A stretch of DNA of 64,000 nucleotides, from positions 22,165,666 through 22,229,665 of the forward strand of contig OX485807.1 in NCBI GenBank assembly GCA_950295325.1, read 5' to 3'. This stretch comes from Polytrichum commune (lineage: Eukaryota > Streptophyta > Polytrichopsida > Polytrichales > Polytrichaceae). Below are positions 35,260-47,225 of the stretch, piece after piece (position 1 is the stretch's first letter; each line of letters begins with the position of its first letter). A program made the position numbers and the translations under genes. The notes beneath the pieces were generated by a model that was given only the letters and a program-made list of their open reading frames with translations, did no database searches and was not told the origin of the DNA.

Positions 35260-36000
35260 TCAGCCTCTTTTGTCTTCTGTGCACACATGGTGGCAGGCAA
35301 GGTTGAATGTTTTTATCATATGCAGGTGTTACAAAAGGGGGATGCTGATGTACTATAGAAGGAGGACATGCTATGCAGTTGATTTTCTTATATATTTTCT
35401 GTTGCTCTTTCAGTTAGACTCATTTTTACTTTGCAAGGATGCCAATTTTGAGTACTGGTTGCGGCTGCAAAATCTCTCCACTGTCACAGCAATTCAGGTG
35501 GTGGGTGCTTGGGAGGAGGCAGACACTGTTGTGGGTCTCACTGTCTTGAATTGAATTTTGTCACGCAAGCCTCAAATTGGGTATAAGAAGACAGTACTAC
35601 TGCAATTCCCTGCTCTGTGATTCACACGTACTGGGAGCTTTGGAAAGATATTCCAGATTCCACCTTTTTTTTGTGTACATGAACATGAATTTGAGCATAA
35701 TTTTTTCTATGATATTGCATCATGAACCACACACTCTTGGTTTGCCTCAGGTTGACACCTGTGAGTTATCCTGCATCCCCAGGTCATCTGAAACTTTCCA
35801 AATATTAAGAAAGTGGGTTTTATTGAGATGTGAAACAAACACAGGGTTTTCAATCAGAAGTGCGGAAGGTCTGCATTACAGGGAGTGTATGCAGGTTTTC
35901 TCAGTGGTTATATGAAGTATGAAAGTACCCGTTTAGTAACAGGAAAGTATTGAATTGTGCTGTATTTATTCAACATGCAATTAAAATGAAAACATAGGAG
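35260..36000 (+). other. Probable 3' untranslated region
   Basis: The TAG stop at 35257-35259 is followed by AT-rich non-coding sequence. Frames that overlap it lack domains. No canonical AATAAA stands out; candidates such as ATTAAAATGAAAA lie near 35980. The end is a guess. Confidence 0.4.
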
Positions 36001-36439
36001 TACATTTCCTGAGTTGCTTTCTCATGTTACATGCTTCATTTTATTGTTGCAAGTCCTCGAGCTGTCTAGCTCTGTACACCAATGGCCATGTGGGGCTATT
36101 GTGGACATTTAAAAGAATTTGCATGCTTCTGGGAGACAAGAAAATATAAAATGAAATTTCAGCAATTAGCAGGAGGCCATGGTAATTAAGGTAATCAATT
36201 CCGTGTTTTAGGATTGAATTTTGGAAGTCAAGATGATAAATTGTTAAAAATGGTTTTAGGTATCCTTAAAGTGACGTGTAGTTTCTGTGTGTTAAACTGC
36301 AGTTTTGTTTATATAAGGTATACCTGAGCTTCGCATCTTGGGGACCTGACTCAGAGAGTCACCAAGAGTGTCTGCACTTTGCTAGAGAAGCAGTGATTGC
36401 AACTGTGCTGGTGTGGAATGTGAAGTGAAGGGTTTTTTA

Positions 36440-36885
36440 CACTACACCATTTATGGTTTTTGGTGTCATGTACACTACTTTTTAAATGAAAACTTATTTA
36501 TATTATGACATTTACCATTGCACATTGGGATACTTGAGATGATAGTTTTGTGTGTTATAGTAAGCAAGGGGAAATATTATTGAGCATACACTAATGACAT
36601 GTGTCATGTGTTTGTAATTTTGTGTGCAAGAGGAAGATATTCTTGAGCTTACTAATACCAAGTGTCATTTGTCATCTTGTAGACCACTGTGTAACATTGG
36701 CATGCACCTAATAACACTATTGAACATACTCCTACCAATATTAGTAAGTGCACTTGATGCCAAGTGTCATGAGTGACAATAATGATGAAGTTTGTTGATC
36801 ATTAGTGTAACCTAGCATAGTCTAAAAATATTAAGTGACTATTGTGCATGTGACACTAAATACCATAAACGGTTTAGTTGTAGTG
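36440..36885. mobile_element. CACTA-like MITE, copy C (related, larger)
   Basis: About 446 bp, starting CACTACACCATTTATGG and, from the right, CACTACAACTAAACCGTTTATGG. Both ends lead into a (T/G)AGTGTCA-type block (GGTGTCATGTACA and AGTGTCACATGCACA). The end design matches copies at 6634 and 10383. Flanking triplets are TTA and GTA, so no clean duplication. Confidence 0.7.
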
Positions 36886-37239
36886 GTAATGGTAGTGGTT
36901 TACGTACTTTGATTGCACTTCCAAGGAAAGGCATAATAAATGGTAGCTACTAACTAGTGACCACAACTACAATCACCTTCACCCCATCCACTCCTACTCT
37001 ATGGTGGTTGTTCATGCTCATCTGGCATTACTAAATAGCTTTAAGGCAAAGTCCGGGAAGAAAGTTGAGGCAACCACTTTCACATTGTAGTCCAAAGTCA
37101 ACAAGGATAATAATCACTTAATTTTCTCTAGAGCCCAAGACCTGAAAGCAATGATCTATAGCAATCTAAAAGACTAACCCCACCACCAACTATAATCACA
37201 AACATTTGCACAAGACACTATGAATGAAAAAAAATTTGA
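36886..37239. other. Intergenic, no gene seen
   Basis: No supported feature. Confidence 0.5.
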
Positions 37240-37400
37240 AGGTCAGTCTAAGATGAGCCTAAACTACCAGAGGATAGTGGAGAGGTACCCAAAATTGAAT
37301 AGAATGGTTGGTGGTTCGATTCCCAACCGTGAAATCTGCTCTCTACTTGATGGAAAAAATAGCCAAGTGGCCAAGCGCCTCTTGTGTTTAAAAGAAATTA
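37240..37400 (+). mobile_element. tRNA-derived SINE, copy 2 (diverged)
   Basis: Aligns with the SINE at 3148-3410: AGATGAGCCTAAAC, GATAGTGGAGAGGTACCC, then a perfect B box GGTTCGATTCC at 37313-37323, then GTGAAATCTGCTCTCTACTTG. The 3' part is shortened or diverged and I did not find its target duplication. Confidence 0.75.
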
Positions 37401-37893
37401 AGAAATAAAAAATGGAGTTGTGGTTAATTCTGGCGGTTGATTCGACCACAACCATAACTGCCTTTGTAATGTATACGACCCTTTATGAGAAATCAAAGAG
37501 AGTGAAGGATTGTGTATGGCTAACTGAAGTGCAATTTGTTGCAGGAAATTGCCACAGCAAAAGGCATGTACAATCACAAAGATCTTCACGAAAAGATTAG
37601 AGAGAGATGGCATGTTTATGCAACTGCAGCAAGAGTGCCTTGAAATTATAGTATATATGTTCCATAAACTTTGCAATTGTAGCCCAGATTTTGGTGTGTG
37701 CACACAAGAATCTTGCAATGACATTATAATGATGCTCACAATGTGTACATTTGAGTGAGTCCACTACCATGAGGTTACCAAAAAAATCCACTTCCCTCCA
37801 TATTTCCATGTTAACGCCTTCTTCTCAAAGACCCAAGTGCTTTTGTCAATCTCAATATGTACATCCCTGTTTGTGCAAATCAAGCTTAAATCG

Positions 37894-38140
37894 AGGGTTG
37901 TTGGGTTTGATTTAAACTGCACCCTTGTTCTTACAATTTCTCATCAGATATTCGATTGCAAAAAGAAGCTCTGACATACTCTATAGCACTCAGCTTGACA
38001 TAATGCATTCTCACCTGGGAAATCGGACACTAGGGTTGTTGCTTTCTTTAAAACTCACTCTTGTTCTTACAGTTCTCGTAACACACTGAATTGCAAACGG
38101 ACCTCCAACATATTCCACAACACTCTGTTGTGACTAAGAG
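37894..38140. repeat. Diverged tandem duplication, about 139-bp period
   Basis: A block starting GGGTTGTTG at 37894, with CTTGTTCTTACA and GATTGCAAA(A) downstream, is repeated from about 38033 in the same order with substitutions. The function is unknown. Confidence 0.6.
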
Positions 38141-38519
38141 GCATAGAATTCTTGATCCCCACAAAGCTGTGAGAATGTGAAACTTGTGATGAGGGTGCAT
38201 GCTGCTTGGTTGAGTACTTTGCACTACTGAAACAATGATGTCGTCTTTGGTTGGTTGTCATGACACTAGCCTGGGGGTGGGCATCATGATCGTGTGTTAG
38301 GTACCCGATCCCCATGTTGGGTCTAATTTCCCGGGTACAGAACACAATATGTTTGTGATATATTCGGAAATAAAGAGGTTTAATGTTGGATCATGCAAGA
38401 AAGAAAGAAAGACTAGCCTTATTTTGCTGTACTTTACATGCGAGTTGATGGTGTTTGGAGACAAACAACTTTAAAGAAAGAAATGGGCCAAACAACCCAA
38501 GAGAGAATGGTGCACAAGG

Positions 38520-38645
38520 GGCTAGACAACCCATGAAGGGATTGTGCATGGGAGTTAGACAACTCCCAATCGAAGATCTTTATGTTGGAGTTAGACACCT
38601 CCCTTTGAAAGATCTTTGTGTTGGAGTCAAACAACTCCAACACCA
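38520..38645. repeat. About 42-bp imperfect repeats with small palindromes
   Basis: Three adjacent units of the form GTTGGAGTTAGACAACTCC followed by GAAGATCTTT; each carries a GGAGTT..AACTCC palindrome. The surrounding frames (71 and 87 codons) are low-complexity consequences. Confidence 0.6.
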
Positions 38646-40435
38646 TCCGCGTATAACAAAATATGGTTAGTTTTTTCTCTCTTGTATAATCCAACATAAA
38701 ATCATGAATCCAAGTACATCACAATCTTTCCCCTTCAAAATATGTCATTTGTCCTCAATGACGAAGGTGGAGAAAATCTATACTGAAATCAACCTCACGG
38801 TCCCAAGAGGCTTCATCTTTTGGATAGTCCTTACATTTCACTGGAAATCTTCTAAAAGATCTATTATGTAAATGTTATGTATCTACCTGCAAGATTTAAT
38901 TAGGTTCACCTAATATGTTTCCCTCGAGAGCTACCTTAGGAAGCTCAAGCAACACATGGTTAGGGATGTAATTTGGGAGACAACCTCTTTGACTTTCCCC
39001 ATGTCAACCTAGATCTCTAATGTGTGACCTTAGAAAAAAAACTTATCACCCACCTTAAATTCTTGGAAACTTCTTTACTTATTTGCATAGTATATGGTTC
39101 TATCTTCTTGTATATGTTTTCATTTTAATAGATCCAATGAAATCATTCATTTCTCGAACCATTTGAGTAACAATTTCAAACCTTGAGTTCGGGGTTGAAA
39201 TAGTCATTGGAGTCTTACAATCTTGTCCATATAAAGCAAATATTGGACTACAATCAACACTTGCATGCAATCTTTGCTTACACGCAAATTCACAAAGATA
39301 TAACCATTTGTCCTAAAATTTTTTGTCTCTAACTAACATATAATTGAAGCATGTCCTCGATGGTTCCATTCGTTCATTCAGTTTGACCGTATGTCTCAGG
39401 ATGACAAATTGTGCTAGGTTTAATTTTGATTTCACACATCTTGGAGAGTGTAGTCCAAAATTCATCCAAAAACTTAGTTTCCTGATTGCAAATTATATTT
39501 TATGGTATTTCATGAATCTTAAAGACATTTTTCATAAATACATCGGAGACAACAAAAGTCATCACTATTGGCATGAAATGGGCTATATTTGTTAATCGTT
39601 TCACAATCACAAAGATGCTATTATAACCAGTTTATGTATTGAGAAGATTCACAATAAAATCCATATTAGTCGATTCAAATTTAAAATTAGGCACCTCAAT
39701 TGATTCCAACAACTCGGAATTCTTAATTTGTTCAACCTTAGATATTTGACACCATAAGCAACGTTCAACATATATTCAAATATATTTTTCATGCCTAACT
39801 AATAATAATGACATCTAATAGCCATGTATGTTTTTTGTAAACCTAGCAGACATGCTATTGGAATATCATGAAGGTCATGCATAATATCAAGTCTATAATT
39901 TCCAACCTTAGGAATACGAACTCGGGCATTATAATTTAGAATTCTATTTATCGAATCATAAGACTTAAATTATTCTATCTCTTTAATGGATCCAAATTTT
40001 TTAGATAGATTTTCAAATCATAAATTAAATGCGTTATCATTCACATAATGAGTTTTAATCTCATCTATCAAAGATGACTTGATACATGTGATTGCATTTG
40101 CCATAGTCCATCTTGACAATGCATCAACAATAATTATTTCTTTACCTTTAATTTACTCTATATCAAAGTCAAATTTTTGAAGTCACTCCATCCATCAGCA
40201 TTGCCTTTTATTGAGGTTTGGTTGAGTGGACAAATACCTTAAAGTTGATGGTCAATTTCAATCTTAAATTTTGTCCCCAACATAAACTGTCTTCATGCCT
40301 TCAAAATGTAAATTACTGCAATCAATCATTTCTTGTGGACATGGCAATTTAGTTCCACAAAATTACTTTACAAGATTTGTAAGCAAGCATTTGTCTCTCT
40401 TGCATCCATTCAACACTAATGAAATGAATGAAATA

Positions 40436-40900
40436 AAATTGATTTTAAAGTTTAGAAGCCAATAATGCTAATGGGATTAGAAAAGACATTAGAAAGGTTT
40501 CATACCAGTTAATTCTCTATAATGGTGGAGTGCGGTAGCCTCTATGAAGTAGAGGTTCATGTTAACTTTGTTAGTCTAATTGAAAGAAAGACTTGAGACT
40601 CCCTAAAACTATGTTCTTAAATAGTGATGGAAACTTATTTCTAATGGGGTTGTATGGAGAACATTCCAACACAAAATGTGCCTCATTTTCAACTACATTA
40701 TAGCAACAAAAGTGATATAATCTAGTATCTCTAGAGATAGGAATAATCGTACGTCGACTTGTTTCAATGGCAAGTCTATGGTTGAGGTCTAGTAGGTAGT
40801 AATGATCTTGCATTCTAGTACAATCGATAGCTAGAGCACTAGCATCAATACATAAAACAATACTTCCCTTTGAAGGATCCATGATCGTCAAGACAAATGT
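40436..40900 (-). mobile_element. 5'-truncated LINE fragment nested in the gypsy relic
   Basis: A 106-codon minus-strand frame (40571-40891) carries the LINE C-terminal pattern LNHRLAIET, DTRLYHFC, ENEAHFVLECSPYNPIR, SFFQLD. The region is homologous at DNA level to 10850-11230 (for example GAGTGCGGTAGCCTCTA and CATTCCAACACAAA(A/G)TGTGCCTC). It interrupts the RT of the surrounding Ty3 relic. Both LINE copies end in a similar AATGAAATAAA-type 3' end. Confidence 0.75.
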
Positions 40901-41125
40901 TGAAGTTAAAGCATGAATTTAAGTTTAAGAAACTTGAATTGCAAATCCAACTAACAAAGTCAGTATTGTAATCCACATATAAACTCAGAGACCCATCATT
41001 CTTTTCACGAAGAGGGTTGGCGCACCCCATGGAGACTTACTAGGTTGAATGTAGCCTTTGTTTAATAAATCTATCAACTGATATTTAATTTCTCATTTTG
41101 AACTAAAGGAAGATATTGTGAAGCT

Positions 41126-41182
41126 CTTGAGATTGTGGTTGCATTAGCGACCAAGTCATCAATAGTTAACCACAATCTCAAG
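41126..41182. repeat. 15-bp perfect hairpin
   Basis: CTTGAGATTGTGGTT at 41126-41140 pairs with its exact reverse complement at 41168-41182, loop 27 nt. AGTTAACYACCAATAGTTAA repeats follow. It lies inside the gypsy relic. Confidence 0.7.
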
Positions 41183-41942
41183 ATAGTTAACTACCAATAG
41201 TTAACCACCAATAGTTAATATATATTATTAAATTCATCAAGAAATTACTTACCATCTAAGACAACCTCCTTTCCTTGTTAACGTTGGTTTCCTTTTGCAA
41301 TTCTATCACATATACTAAAAAAATATTGACATGTTCTAATAGACATTTTCATTTGTAAATGAGAAAGCATATGAACCTTTGGTAATGATCGTTTACCTCT
41401 AATGAAAAATGTTTTTTTTTAATATGAAAGTTTTCCATGTACTACACCTTCTTTACATGCGATGGGTGTGTTCACTTGACATAGCTTTGCCATTCCTACG
41501 ATTATATCGTATCGCATTCCATTCCAAACCTCAAAGTTGGCTAGAATATTGACTCCTTGAATGTCCACTGACACCTTCAACATGCGGTGGTTATTAGCAC
41601 TAGATTTGTTGTTCGGTAGTAATACAAAACGCTAGGTTTGTTGTTGTTTTCCTAGAACTTGGAGAAGTCCCGATTTCCTCATAGAATCAGTTGACGTCAT
41701 ATTATGTGCCCCTCTCGAATTAATCATAAGTGTGCATGGATAGGAAGAGTTCAAGTACCCTTTAACTTGAACTACCATTGGATCCTACTCTACTTCCATG
41801 TTCATCACCGAGCCACCTCCATCATGCTTTTGAGCCTCTACTAAATCTTCCACTTCCAAGGTTGTTGTTTGTCGTTTCTTTCTCTTGGGACACTTAAAGG
41901 ATCTATGTCCAAGTTCATAGCCAACAAAACAAAGTTCTTTCT

Positions 41943-42015
41943 GGCGAGTTTCTTCTTCTTCTTCTTCTTCTTCTTCTTTTTAAATTTTAAATTTTTATTT
42001 TTATTTTATTTTTTC
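41943..42015. repeat. TTC microsatellite and T/A-rich run
   Basis: About ten TTC units, then TTTTAAATTTT-type low complexity. It lies at the gag end of the gypsy relic. Confidence 0.8.
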
Positions 42016-42529
42016 CGTCAATCTAATAGTCTTTGCTACCTTCGTTGCCCTCACAATTTCTCCTAGGAAATTTAAAGGATGTGAAAAAATTGACCTTGAG
42101 AATTCGATCCAATAGGCTTTTTTCCAAGTTAACCAGGCTCTATTGTCCTAACTTGTTTCTCAAAGTTTTAGCCAAACGATGGGAAGTCTAGGTGATGGAG
42201 CCCATAATGGTGGTCACGCCAAATCTTTCCACTTCCAAATTCTAACTTGCATAATGTGCACTCCACTTTCTTCAACGTTGGAGTCCACTCCTTTGGCATG
42301 TGCCAAGGCTTTTATTCGACTTGCGTATCCTTACCAATATAGGCCACTTGCAATGAATGCCTAAAGGCAAACAAGGTCCAATAAAGTTGGTGGGAGGGTC
42401 GAGTATCAATGAAATAGGGGCTTAAAGTCCTAACCCATTCACTCATATTAACTATAAAAAAATTCATTTGTATTCATGGTCATGTTCAACCCCATGACAA
42501 GTTTATTTTGGCGGCAAACCATTGGAATT

Positions 42530-43110
42530 TTGTTTGTAGGCTGTCAACTATCCCCTATAGCCGATATGACAATCGATTATTATATTGACTAAACTAGTAG
42601 TCGACATGGCAATCAACTTTCATGTTGACTGCTCCGAGAAATTAACATGACAATCAACAAACTACATCGACAACAATGGCAACTACACCAAGACAAATGT
42701 TGGTTACTGTATTGGTTGTTGATAACTAGTTAACTACACTTAGTTGACTACTCTAGATAACAATTGAGTGCCCTATGTCAACTACTAAGTAGAGGTCAAT
42801 AGGGTAGTTGACTTGGGTTGGCTATAACCCAACAATTTACTACCCTATGTTGACTACGGAGGAGCTATCAACTATCTTGGTCGATTGCACCCAATAGTTG
42901 ACTACTACTTAGTTGTCATTTGCCTTAAGTTGATTGATAAGTAGAAGCCAACTACTAAGTAGTAGTCAACTATCCTTAGTCGACTGTTATTTAGTAATCA
43001 ATTGCTCTAAGTAGCAATCCACTATCTTGGTCGAATCAAACCAACTGTTCATTTCTACTTAGCAGTTGTTTGCCTTGGTTGACTGCCACCTTGCAGTCAA
43101 CTAAAGGTTT
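42530..43110. repeat. GTTGAC/GTCAAC-rich degenerate palindromic tract
   Basis: About 580 bp in which AGTTGACTA, GTCAACTA, CAACTACTAAGTAG and close variants recur on both strands at irregular spacing, at least a dozen times. TTGAC is the core of the plant WRKY-binding W box, but there is no gene beside it, so a simple-repeat origin is more likely. Confidence 0.6.
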
Positions 43111-43896
43111 CCTTCATCGCGATTGTTGGATGCAACCACATCCAACGGTCAAGATCAAGGAAATCGGCCCCACAGGTGTAAAACCCTTCCCAACCTATAT
43201 ATGAGGTGGGAGGTCTCGTTGACCTTACTTTTAACCACCTTGCCTCAAATGAGACATTGGGGCCTACCATGCCTAACATACTTTGCCCAATGTACAGAGG
43301 GTCAAGGGGAGTTGGAAGATTGGTGACAAGGTCAAACCCTTGCTAATTATGGATTGGATGTTTGTGGCATTGAGGTGTGATGCCGCCGTGTCCATTAACA
43401 CGTTTAAATTATGTTTGTAAACACAATCTATTGTGTTATTAAACACAATGGCAAAACAGACTTGGATGATAGGAGATGATGATTCAAAGAGTTCCAATAG
43501 GGTCTTTAAATGACCTAGTAAAAAGCAAAGGCATTTGAATGTGCGATTAGCTAATTCTATGGGGTCGGAACCAAACTTAACCCCATGTTTTGAAGGTAGC
43601 ATGCCCGTCCGTCCAATTGTTCCTACTCAACTAGGCGGGCAAGGAGGACCTTCTGAGGGCTTGGGGTCATCCACTAAGGGTGGCTTTATACACGGCCTCG
43701 GGTCAGCCGGAGCACTGGCCCGATTAAGCCCTCAATCCGGCCCCACTTTATGAACTTTTTTGGGGCCTAACCTTGTCACATGTAAAGTGGTGAGGCCCGA
43801 TTCTAGGGGCCGATGGTCTTGAGGGTTAAGTTTCATAGAACTTACCATGGTCAATGCCCTGTGTTCTCGACAATTAAGTTTCACGACACTTAATAC
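43111..43896. other. Intergenic, no gene seen
   Basis: GC-richer islands near 43560-43760 give a 72-codon frame without a domain. Confidence 0.5.
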
Positions 43897-43898
43897 TA

Positions 43899-46800
43899 CC
43901 GTACCTGCATGGCCAATTCGGCACTCAAGTGCCGAATAATTATTTTAATTACTGCAAGGTCATTATGCAGTTACAAAAATATTTTAATCACTATTCAACA
44001 CCCATGAATAGTATTAACGGAAAATTCGGCATTATAACTGTAGTTTGTTATTTTTGTTACATTCATCCCTCCACTTAACGCTTTAAGCTCAAAAATAGTG
44101 TGATTTTTGTAGACAATATGTTTTCATGAAATAATTCACAGTCTGAGGATGGGGTTGTATGTATGAACAATGTTGATGCAAAAATTTAGTATAGAGGTTT
44201 ATATGTGTAGAATAGTATGATAGTGAGAGGTTTCCTAGATTACAATGGCATTTCACAGTGAGAAGAAACAAACAATGCTCACTTCTATATTCAAAACAAT
44301 CACACAAGAAAAGAGAGAAGTAGTTCTTGCAAAAGAAATTGAGGTTTTGAATGAGGCAGCTAAAATTCACAAAAGTTTTGAAAGAGAGAGCCCAAAAAAA
44401 CGTCCAATAGGTTGTCCTAGAAAATCTTCAATTCTACTTCAACCTCAACAAATCAAGAAAGAGAAGGAAGGTGATGAAGAGCACAAAGGAGGCAATCAAC
44501 ACAAGAGGAAAAGATGACCATACAATAAATGGTTCACAAAAGAGTTCTTCCCTCCTATTGGAAGGGTTGTCAAAAGGTATGAAAGAATCAATGATGTTGT
44601 CAATTACTTGAAACTAGCATTCAAAACCTCACGCTTTAAATCCTTATGAGAAGTTAAGTAGAGCAAGTCTATGAAATCGGTTTGATGACAAAGGTGATCT
44701 AAGACCTAATTTCAAAGAAGTATAAAAGCTAGGACATCATGTGAAACATCAAAAGCAAAATCTTCATGTCCTAGAGAATCACCCTCATGTGAGGGATCAG
44801 TTGGTGTCTAAACTTGAAAAATTGAGGGAAGGAGGTCACACTCTTTCACTTAGCATTGTCCAACCAATCTTGAGATGCATGATTGAAGCTCTAGCACCTG
44901 AATTAATAGATGACACTCATGGAGGTTTCTCTGTGTCAATGAGATGGACAAGAGAATTTGTTAAATTCTATATGAATTGGACATTTCGTAAAGAAACTAC
45001 AGCTGCAAGCAAAGTTCCTACTGATTGGATGGAACAAGGATTGAATATGAATTACAGAATAACTTATCTTGTAAAAGTGTACAACATTCCTCTATACTTG
45101 TAATAAATTCAGACCAAACCGGTATTCATTTATAACCATCAGCAGGATGAAGAACTTGGGATGTCAAAGGAGTCAAGGATGTCAAAATCCTAGGTTTAGA
45201 GGACAAAAGACAAATAACATGTGTTGTTTCCTCCAATGCATCATGAGAGTTTTTACCTCATCAACTAATATTTACAGGTACTACTAATCGGTGTTTGCCA
45301 AAGTACACTGAAGCAAAAACAAGGTGTTTAGAAGAATGTTGGCATCTTACCTTTTCAGCTAATCATTGGAGCACATTGGAGACTTCAAAGTAATTCGTGA
45401 AGAAGGTTCTTGAACCTTACTTAGCCTCTATGATCAACTTGTACAATCTGCCAAAGAATCAAAAACTTGTTTGGTTAATAGACTCATGGTCAATACATAA
45501 GAATTCTGAATTTTTAAATTGGATCAAGAGTGAGCATGCCAATGTCCTAGTTCTATTTGGTCCAGCCAATTGTACCTCAAAGTTGCAGCCTGCTGATGTG
45601 ATTCTCCAAAGGCCTTTGAAACATGTTTTTAAGCTGCAGTTTCACAAATGGACCACATCACAAGTTAGAACTCAAATTCAGGGTGGCAGAGAAGGAGATG
45701 TAGACTTGAGGATGAGCAATTTGAAGCCACTAATTTGTGAATGGCTTCACAATACATGGACACAAGTCAAGAACATGCAAGACATGATTATCAAGGGTTG
45801 GGACAAGTGTGAGATAGACAAGGCATTGATACATGAATTTCAACTCAAGACTATGGTAGAAAATATTGAATCTCCACTCTTCAAAGTGTCTCCAGAAATT
45901 GAAGAAAATATTGAAGAAGATAACATCTCAGATCCTACAATACCACTTAACAACATTGTTAGTGAATATCTTGCAGTTGATGTGGAGGAAACTTAGACTT
46001 AGGTTCTGCAGGTGATGTAGAGGGAAACTGAGGCTGCCAGAGAATGTGGACATGGATGCGATCAGAGCTGAGATTCTTGAGAGTGGAAGTTGATACAAGC
46101 CACGCCTGCGACAACAAATCAACACAACAATAGAGCAAAATCAGTTGCCGTTGCTTCGGAGGAACCATCTACATTGATGTCGCAAATAGCTACTCCACCC
46201 AAGCAATAGTTTAATCTGAATGTGGTTGAAATTAGATGTGAAATTAGGAATTGTAATGAGAACATGAAATTAATGGTTGTTGGGAACTATCCTAAATTCC
46301 GGGAGGCTGATGTTAAGGTGGTGGACATTCTTAAAATCAATTTGTACTTATTGTGCAGATAATGTCACACAAGGTTAGAATTATGTTGGACCCTAACAAA
46401 ACCAATGTGGCCCTCAGCTTGGTGACATAACCTTTGTTCTGCAAATCTTGATACGGTTCATCAAAGTTGGATTCCCAAATTCTGACACTGTAAAATACTA
46501 TCCACACTTGCTATCACATTTTAAACATCTTAGCAGTCATATTTTGTCAACAAATCTCAGAATACACTTCACCTGATCCACATTGATAACAACGATTGGC
46601 GTGAGCGAGTTGCAATCATCTCGAGAGGAAATTATGGCAGTCAAGCCATGTTCAGGTATAGAAAGTGCAGATCAGCAAAAGGTCCCAAAGAAAAACCAGA
46701 GCCAAGATCACGAGAGAATAAAAAACCTACCAAACGTCGATGAAGTGCTTCGAAATGTTCTGGCTTTCGGTGCGAAAGCCATAGCCCGGCTCTGCACTGA

Positions 46801-47066
46801 GGTTGCGACGGTCCTCTGCAGTGCCCGCGACACAAACCCTAAGATCTTCGCACCGCCAAGTAAAAGGGATAGCAGAGACAAGCCAAACTAGAACATCGTC
46901 TGCACATTGCGCGCGCCAAGCCAAAACCGCGCGTGCTGACTTCATCTATTTCGGCAATTCATCCATGAATTTCATCAACTTTGGGCAGTGAGGCCTTGTA
47001 TTTATCACATATTTCGGCACCTCACAAAATGACTTATTTTCTGCTGAACTGGCCATGCAGGTACGG
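43899..47066 (+). mobile_element. Complete Tc1/mariner-pogo-group transposon with TA target site
   Basis: A 3168-bp element with perfect 17-bp terminal inverted repeats CCGTACCTGCATGGCCA (43899-43915; inverted at 47050-47066). TA dinucleotides lie immediately outside (43897-43898 and 47067-47068). Inverted similarity continues weakly beyond 17 bp. TTCGGCA motifs recur subterminally (about 43918, 43932 inverted, 44026, 46949, 47012), including a TTCGGCAC..GTGCCGAA palindrome. It carries a broken DDE transposase on the plus strand and a GC-richer segment (about 46600-46960) of unknown origin. TA duplication plus a DDE_1-type transposase place it in the IS630-Tc1-mariner supergroup. Confidence 0.9.
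44245..45996 (+). pseudogene. DDE_1-type (pogo/CENP-B-like) transposase, inactivated
   Basis: Starts at ATG 44245. The N-terminus is basic, with RPIGCPRK resembling a damaged AT-hook (GRP to GCP). A TGA at 44515 and further stops and shifts (about 44640, 44725) break the frame before a helix-turn-helix-like stretch (VSKLEKLREGGHTLSLS..). A frameshift near 45100 separates this from the catalytic core. That core has NSDQTGIHL with first Asp 45112-45114, TWDVKGVKDVKILGLEDKRQ, then an intact 199-codon frame 45397-45996. In the intact frame, WLIDSW carries the second Asp (45481-45483) and CTSKLQPADV the third (45595-45597), 37 residues apart (DD37D). All three acidic residues survive although the gene is broken, so decay is recent. 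The C-terminus is acidic, as in pogo-type proteins. Confidence 0.85.
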
Positions 47067-47225
47067 TACGAGGGATAAGATTCATATGGTTGTGGTTAGC
47101 GAATCAAAATTGGGTCCCACTAGACTAAATTGGGGCCTTTGAATGTATTCTAGCGTCAAAATGCTCTTATAAATTTATCTACCATGTTCAATGGATTGAC
47201 CTATGGGTGTGGTTTAGAAGGCACA

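Larger units (their letters stand above)
38850..41990 (-). pseudogene. Decayed Ty3/gypsy (chromovirus-like) gag-pol
   Basis: Reading the minus strand from high to low coordinate with frame changes gives domains in the Ty3 order. A Gag zinc knuckle relic (CFVGYELGHRSFKCPKRKK) lies near 41900. Protease (NSRGAHNMTS where DSGATH is expected) lies near 41710. The RT start ([18 protein letters not shown]) lies near 41050. RNase H end (STQPNLNKRQ, ALSRWTMANAI) lies near 40110-40220. The integrase zinc region (HDIPIACLLGLQKTYMAIRCHYY) lies near 39830. The integrase core relic (QTxRMNxTIEDM-like) is near 39370, and DKWLYLCEFA with SPIFALYG near 39260. Stops and indels are frequent. Most of the RT core is missing where a LINE fragment sits. 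No LTRs were identified. Confidence 0.75.

Noticed and set aside
34451-35300. Antisense frames of 236 and 230 codons and a shifted plus frame of 259 codons over the AT-hook gene
   Set aside because: They are shadows of the GC-rich repetitive AT-hook coding sequence; only the plus frame from 34501 gives a coherent motif pattern.
42530-43110. CRISPR-like or regulatory array
   Set aside because: Repeats are short, irregularly spaced and in both orientations, in plant nuclear DNA; no CRISPR architecture.
46727-46945. Antisense frames in the GC-rich part of the DDE transposon
   Set aside because: No domain, overlapping frames on both strands; treated only as a composition anomaly.
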